Shown in pieces: positions 58,074 through 64,000 of a stretch of DNA of 64,000 nt. The notes below the pieces were generated by a model. It did not search any database, had not been told where the DNA came from, and saw only the letters and a list, made by a program, of their open reading frames with translations. Source of the stretch: Sodiomyces alkalinus F11 (Eukaryota; Ascomycota; Sordariomycetes; Glomerellales; Plectosphaerellaceae). Where the stretch lies: contig NW_021167087.1 in assembly GCF_003711515.1 (NCBI RefSeq), positions 1,147,246 through 1,211,245 on the forward strand. The letters run 5' to 3'. How positions within the stretch are numbered: position 1 is the stretch's first letter; every line of letters begins with the position of its first letter. Both the position numbers and the translations under genes were made by a program.

Positions 58074-61000
58074 AGGGGCATCGGGTGCACCTTTTGCAGC
58101 CCTTTCCCCCTAGTTCACCGCCACACACTCATCAACTCGTCGTTGTGTTTTCTTTTATCAGTCACTTTTAGTTAGAAGTTGGGGATCCTCGCATCTTTGG
58201 CGCTGTCCTTTATGCAGCGGAGCGGAGACGATGATCGGAGAGAGGAAGGATTCGCCCCTTCAACGTGACGCCAGATGGCACCCTATTATGCGCCTGGAGA
58301 GAACGTGCTTGTTTCTTATGATTGGAGATGATTTCTGGGAAGGGAGAAGAAGGTGTAGAGATGTGCGTGGGGGACCTTTTTTTCTTTTTTTTCTTTTTGT
58401 TGTATTCCAATACCATGGAGGGGTGGGCATGAGAGAACCAGGGCTTCTTCTTTCTTTTTACTTTTCCTCTTCTTCTTTCCTTTCTTTCAAGAAACAAGTG
58501 TGTTTTACTTTACTTTTACTTTGACAAGAGGAGGGAGAATCGGGGCCAAATGCGGACTATGGGACACGGATGGATGGTGCAGGAGTAGAGATGGCATAAT
58601 GGTTCTTGGATTCGAACTAGAGACACGGAGCATAGTCCATGCCCAATGAGTTAGTGAGGATGAGAAAGAAAGAGAGGAATATGAAGAGAACAGAATCACC
58701 CCGGACTGGACATCGTGTGTGTGTGGGTGGCTTGAATAGGGGCTGGGGGTGTGGATGATCCCGTTGGTGGAATACAGATGCAGCGGGAGGACATCCCGTG
58801 CCAGTAACACGAGAAAACGCGGAACGCATCCCCCCGTCTCTGCCTGTCCCCTTGTCCTTTTGTCTCTTTCTCTCCATACATGTAAACAACGGAGTGCGCG
58901 GTGGCCTTCCGTTCTTGGTGGTGCGGGAGGACTCGTTCCATGTTCCCCGTTTCGTGTTTTGTTCCTATGTTCGGCAGCTATCATGTTTCACTTCGGACCA
59001 TTGTAATTAATCAAGACGCGTGCCCATCTTGTCCATGCCTACATGTAGTTTACGTTGTTTGGGATCCATTGTCTACTCTGTCTGGTATCTAGGCCGGCTG
59101 GTTCCCTGCGGCTGCCACCAAACTGCCAACCCGCGATGTGGGGGACCGGATATCAAGGACGAGCACTCAACTGGGTTAGACGAGATCCATCAGCCGGGGC
59201 AGTCCCTCTACCCCGGACCACGATCCTGGGGAGGTGTGATTCATTATGCTTGATGAGGTATATATTCGTAATCTCTGCTTGGATTGTTCCCCCCCCCCCC
59301 CCTTGGCTGTCACGGGGACAAGACTCGTCACTGCAATTTCAACTCTTTCCCCAGATGGGCCTGCGGAAGGCCGGAGTTTGATCACGGAGTCATCTCCGTA
59401 GATCGGTAAAGAGCACGGCTGGAATAGAGGCATCACGGGTTCCTGGACGCTAATGAGCTAATGAATCTCTGAACCAGACTTGTGTTGTTAACCTGATGCC
59501 GTCACGACTCACAACAGGTATCACCCATGAGAATCCCCAGTCCTTTCTTGATGCGAGTATTCGACTGTGATGCATTAGGGAATATGTCCGGCATCACATG
59601 GCTCTGTTCCCTGCATGTGGGCATACATGGGGTCAGAACTTTCCACGCGGCATGCCCGTCACTCTAGTAGGATGGCAGAAGATGATGTGCTCTGGGCTTC
59701 TACGTACACACCCTCTGGTGGAAGCTCTCCCGCGAGGCCTTTACGTTTTCCGAATGTCAGCTAAGTTACATCTGGGTGTACAGACATCCTGCACTTCCAG
59801 CTTGGCACCATCTTGGTGTTGAAGAAGATTGCTGTATTGATGTGAATGAGATGGGACGAAGGGTTTAGGGGAAAGCTTCGCCATTTGTCTAATACACTTG
59901 ACTCCTTCAAAGCCTCGATTGTTGGCTACGGGTTCTGTAGTTCCAATTCCTTTATATCGTTGTCATCGACGCCAACTCCTAACTTGGTGATGAAACTACA
60001 AGGGAGTGATTTGTGTTGTTTCTGCTCATCTTTTTACTTAAATCCCGGTTTACATTCGAGGTAAATTGTCGATTATCCGTAGATATAAACACCAGACTAA
60101 TATCCCCTTAGAGACTGAACTTTCTGCAGCTACCATGGCATGTCCGTCTCATAGAAGATAATGCTCTGGTATTGTATCTGAGCGGTTTAAGCCAACGTGA
60201 TGCTCTCAACAGCTACTCTAGACATTGTCAATTAATGCTTCTTACAGCATGCCGACGCTCAATTCGGCGTTTGGACAAACTAACATATTAAGGTCTAGAT
60301 TGCGTTAGTATGCGAAATTTATGTGAATATCACAAGCAGAACCAGATCCCGTTAACGCAGCGCATATTAATAAGGGCGGGTTGATAGCATATAGGACGGG
60401 TTCATCTAGGGTTCTAACACCGTAACACGCCTCTGTGCTCCGTATTATACCAATATAAGTCATAACCTTGAACATGGTCTTTCCAGACATGAATTAGCAA
60501 GTTCTGAACATGATGCCTCGGCTCCAAGCAAAGGCTGCTTGCAACCAGACCAAGCACGAGGGCTTACTTACCGTTGAGAGATTGGCGCCCCGGGAACCAT
60601 GCAGAGTAGAGTACCCATCCATAGCTTCGAAGAGGAGATATTACTAACATTAAAAGCCGAGGAACTCAATACTGTAGAGTCAATTAAGGAAATCCAAGGG
60701 AGCAGAACATAGATGGCGATGGGTGATAGTTGTCTACCACCGGGGTCGCAACCAGCGAAACATTGACAATCTAGAACTTTCAACCCCCCATCGTATCCTG
60801 GTCCAGGCGAGCTTTGTTCGAAAAAGGGCTAAAAGGTTCAACAGCGATATTTCTCATGGCGCCGCATCCTGTGGAGGTTATAGAGATTTCGGGTCATGAA
60901 AATGAAAGACCGTCAGCAAGAGCTTCGACAAGGAAGGTAACTTGAGCTTAAAAGGATCCATGAATCAACCCTAACAATTAAAGAATGAAAAAACCAGAAC

Positions 61001-61719
61001 AACAAAGTGGACTTTACAACTAACTGCGGTCGAGCTCAGTGCTGCGTCGAGCGTACCGTTTTGAAGTGAATATGGTGGTCAAAACACGATACTCTGATGT
61101 CAAAAGCACTGCCGAACAATGGTCGTTTATCAGGATACGCCGGAATATCTGTATTTCTTGGCTATATGTCCGCATGACGACGTATTGATGGCGATATAAA
61201 CTTTGTTCTGAAACCTCAACTGTATGTGCGTGGGTTCAGGTTGGGGGGCTCTTATAGAGGACCTATGAAAAGGGGGAGAAAACAAAAAAAGAAGAAAAAG
61301 ATACAATAAAAATAAATAAACAAAGGGTCTTACCTACATGTAGGCACCTGTACGGAATGCTAGTTTATGCAATTCCCGCCAACGGGAACATGGCAGTCAT
61401 ATTTGATGGGGGCGCATGCTGTCCTTTGCCCGACGGCCACTAATAAGGCCGGTAAGACTCATAATGCAAGGTAATATGAAGTTGGGCTGCCGTGCATATC
61501 GCGGATCGAATGATAACGTGCACTGGGCAGACTGTTAGGTCTTAAGGTGGCCATAACGAGAGCCGTGCCTCTATAAGAGCGTGCGGTCTTAAGGGGCAAC
61601 GTCCACACGTCACTCCGACTCTCACTCACATATCCCTCGCTTTGCGTCTCTTAGGTTGGTGAAATACTGTCCCAAACCAAGCACACCTTATCACTGATAG
61701 CTAACATATTTACTTCTAG
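58074..61719. other. 3.6-kb region without a supported gene
   Basis: The first kilobase is 3' flank with T/C-rich runs. Around 59.8-61.7 kb the DNA is more AT-rich than the genes, yet CpA and TpG are common, so it is not RIP-damaged like 1-5480. Short ORFs (for example 60783-60568 minus) could not be assigned. No tRNA was found: a TTCGAAC string near 58612 has no cloverleaf around it. Confidence 0.6.
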
Positions 61720-61758
61720 TCTTGCTCAATCATAGACGGTCAGGCTCGAGCGAACTTC

Positions 61759-62034
61759 ATGGCTGAATTGGATGCGATGATACGAGAAGCGACCGACAAG
61801 GACAGAATCATTTCCAGGTTGACTGGTGATATCGAAACGTTGAAGTCACTGTCCCAACGAGGTTCGAGCTCGCGGATGAAAAGGGGAAAAGCAGCGGCGC
61901 AGGACGTCCATACCCAGATCATGGAGTTAGAGGAACAGGCGGCCCGACACAGAGAGAGTTCACGAGTGTTATGGCTGAAGATCAACGAAATGCAGGCGCA
62001 ACCGCAAAACCGTGGGCCACCAGTAGCTAGGTAA
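61759..62034 (+). CDS. small coiled-coil protein or 3' exon, hypothetical
   Basis: Open frame of 91 residues from MAELDAMIREATDKDR, rich in Glu, Arg, Gln and Leu with heptad-like spacing (IISRLTGDIETLKSL, IMELEEQAARHRESSRVLWLKINEM), predicting a coiled coil. The frame is open for 13 more codons upstream to a CTAAC branch site (61701-61705) and TTCTAG acceptor (61714-61719), so this may be the last exon of a spliced gene whose upstream exon I could not find. No family was recognised. Its end faces the kinase-like gene across 34 bp. Confidence 0.4.
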   Translation: MAELDAMIREATDKDRIISRLTGDIETLKSLSQRGSSSRMKRGKAAAQDVHTQIMELEEQAARHRESSRVLWLKINEMQAQPQNRGPPVAR

Positions 62035-62068
62035 CATGGTTCGCTTCTTCTGGGTCGCTGGACATATG

Positions 62069-63667
62069 CTATGGGTGGGGGACTGTCCCTTTTGTCAACT
62101 GGTCAATCGTAGCCCGAGCCTGCTGCAGCAAGCGCTGGATCTCTTCCTCGCGCCCTTCCACGTGCAGATTGTTCTCGTCGAGATACTGGGCAAAGCGCCG
62201 CGATACTTCCAAGCGCCGGTCCACGTCTGCCTGTAGCTGTACATCGTCAGGGACAGGAATGTCGCATAGTCCCGTTATGTTGGGCATGACGGTTTCCCAG
62301 AAAACAAAGTCCAGCTCCGCCGGATCTATCAGTATGTGGGACAATGACCAAGCCAGGGCGTCTCTGGAGCCCCACTCGGCTGCGAGCTGCGCGTGGTACC
62401 TCGACTTGTCCTTCATGGAAGAAAGAACACGCGTGAACTCGGACGGTAGGCCGGCTAGGCCCGAGTCGTTGCCTGTGATCCACGTCGGAGGGGCGAAGGC
62501 ACACGGCGGGACGCTTGCCGTGTACTCCCAATCGATGATGCCGCATATGGTAAGCTCATCGTCCACGAGGATGTTGCCAGGGCGAAGGTCGGGGTGTGCT
62601 AGGAAGAAGGACCGGGCGGTCGAGTGGATGCCCATTCTGGCCTGGACCTCTGGCTGGCAGATAAATCGTTGCGCAAACTCCTCTCGCTCAGCCTGCTCAC
62701 GGTCCAAATCCTTGTGGGGCATTGTCCAAATGTGTTGGAGGATGCGAAGTTGCTCATCGAGGAATTCTTTCGCGCTCGCAGTCACGATGCGCGAGACGCT
62801 GTATCCGGCCGCCTGGAGTTCGTTCTTGCGGATGGAGAAGGCGCCGACAATGTCTGGTGGATTTTCGGGTTCGCCATCCTCGTTGTTGCTGCTGCGTGGC
62901 ATGAGCGAGCCCCCTCGTGTGAAGGAGAGCTTGCGAAGTTCGGCAAAGACGTCAACTAGTTGCTCGAGAAAAAGCCGACGACGGGGTTCTGGGCTGGTCT
63001 CGAGCGCGTCTCTGGTTAATGGCTGGCCTTTGATTTGTTCCATAATGATAAAGACTTGAAGCTCCGAGGTATGTCGACAGAGTTTGCTCCTCCCGTAGGA
63101 ATAGACCCGGGGAACCGGAATATTCGTATGCCGTCGGACGTATCTGCGAAGAGGTTAGACTGAGTTGAGGTAGTTAGTACGTTTCGACCTGAAAGACGAC
63201 TGCACTGACTGCATTGTACAAACTTCGCTTCGTACTTTGTCCCACGCATCGTGTACTGCTGGCTGAAGAGGAAGCCGCACGACGCGCGTAGAGCCGTCGG
63301 TAAATTCGAGGACGAAGCAGCCGTTGAAACTACCCCGGTACCGCGCCTTGATTTCGCATGGCAGACGCTTGCTGTGGTGCTGCGTCCCTAATGCCCGGAT
63401 GGCGTCTTCGTTGACTGACTCGAAGAATGTGTGGCTGCGACGATAGATCTGCTGCTCCGTCAAGGGCCATGCATGTTGAAGCGTAAGTGCCGGGGTTGCC
63501 GACTGTTGAAGCCCGGTGGTGAGGGCTCGTAAGAGTCGAACGAGGTTGTAAAAAAATCCAGTGGAGGATGTCCAGATTGTTGAGAAGAAAGCTGAGAGAC
63601 TGCGTCGAGAAAACAAGAACATGGCGTTACATAAAAGGGAGGCTTGTCGCTCGGCACGTGTATCCAA
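62069..63667 (-). CDS. aminoglycoside phosphotransferase-fold (APH/choline-kinase-like) protein
   Basis: Two exons, 63667-63210 and 63143-62069, 510 residues. The 66-nt intron has donor GTCAGT, branch site TACTAAC and acceptor CAG; splicing restores EVCTMQYVRRHTNIPVPRVYSYG, the N-lobe to hinge of the APH family (PF01636). The catalytic loop is HPDLRPGN (His336, Asp338, Asn343) and the metal-binding motif is IIDWEYT (Asp357). Fungi carry many such proteins of unknown substrate; antibiotic resistance should not be assumed. The first 50 residues (MFLFSRRSLSAFFSTIW...) are hydrophobic and basic and do not look like the family, so the start is uncertain; Met at 63622 is an alternative, and an upstream exon is possible. 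Confidence 0.8.
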
Positions 63668-64000
63668 AGGAAGCGAATCGTGGAGAGTTGCATGTGAGAC
63701 TGAGAGAGGTCGCGGGTTACGACGCGTTGGCGGTCAACATGTCTCGACCGACCTAGGTACCGTAGCCAAGAACGGGGGACCGAACCACGGGGACCCACAG
63801 GTCGGCGCTGATTGGTGCGCAGCCATTACCCGTGCCACGCCCCACTTATTTTGGTTCGTTTGGCGCAGGCTGTGTTGGTGAAGCCTGCCACACTGGGCCA
63901 TCTGTCACGACTGCCAAAGGCCGTCAGCGCCTGTCCCGGCATTTTCTCAGCCGCGCTCGATACGTCAACCTTGTCCCTGACCTCGACCATAAGGCTGCCC
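63668..64000. other. upstream DNA of the kinase-like gene, window end
   Basis: 333 bp with the motif ACCTAGGTAC at 63751. An ORF of 106 codons (63561-63881 plus) overlaps the kinase gene antisense and is not supported. Confidence 0.5.

Noticed and set aside
58590..58640. possible tRNA (TTCGAAC string on either strand)
   Set aside because: The bases around the T-loop-like string do not pair into a T-stem and no acceptor or anticodon arm could be drawn.
59800..61700. second RIP-degraded repeat
   Set aside because: The DNA is fairly AT-rich, but CpA and TpG are frequent, so it lacks the RIP signature.
62069..63667. antibiotic resistance gene
   Set aside because: It has the APH fold motifs, but fungi carry many such kinase-like proteins with other or unknown substrates, and nothing in the context points to resistance.

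Overview
The window looks like a chromosome segment of a filamentous ascomycete, most likely a plant-biomass-degrading sordariomycete of the Chaetomiaceae type. The reasons are short 5' GT(A/G)-rich introns with CTAAC branch sites, GC-rich third codon positions, two secreted lignocellulose enzymes with fungal CBM1 modules (a feruloyl esterase and a cellobiose dehydrogenase), and a transposon that carries the C-to-T signature of repeat-induced point mutation (RIP). No bacterial operons, CRISPR arrays, rRNA or convincing tRNA genes were seen.

Layout. 1-5480 is a Ty1/copia retrotransposon on the minus strand, heavily RIP-mutated. Its gag, integrase and reverse transcriptase remnants lie in one uninterrupted frame with many TAG/TAA codons. 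From 5.9 kb the DNA is ordinary gene space: an RQC1/TCF25-type ribosome quality control protein (-), an LSm14/Scd6 mRNA-granule protein (-), a CBM1 feruloyl esterase (-), glutathione reductase (-), a compact RecQ helicase (-), a Sog2-type leucine-rich-repeat protein (+), an FAD monooxygenase (+), a LaeA-like methyltransferase (+), an importin-beta of the Kap123 type (-), a very large VWA plus RING/IBR protein (+), cellobiose dehydrogenase (-), an SNM1/Artemis-like nuclease (+), a DUF1479 protein (+), a small coiled-coil ORF (+) and an aminoglycoside-phosphotransferase-fold kinase (-). Exon coordinates were worked out by hand from splice signals, reading-frame phase and family conservation; none was checked against transcripts.

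How the genes relate. Most are housekeeping genes with no shared pathway. The esterase and the cellobiose dehydrogenase both act outside the cell on plant cell wall. The monooxygenase and methyltransferase are neighbours on one strand and could be a two-gene tailoring pair. Three long stretches, 44.6-47.5, 49.6-54.8 and 57.7-61.7 kb, hold no recognisable gene.

The points most worth a second look are: the frame-intact RIP relic, whose surviving CpA sites are mostly in CpApC context; the VWA-RBR fusion protein; a GC-AG intron in the nuclease gene; a 12-nt last exon that supplies the final cysteine of the CDH cellulose-binding module; the two-start arrangement of glutathione reductase; and a large in-frame ORF directly behind the DUF1479 stop codon. 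I did not find a clearly new multi-gene system.
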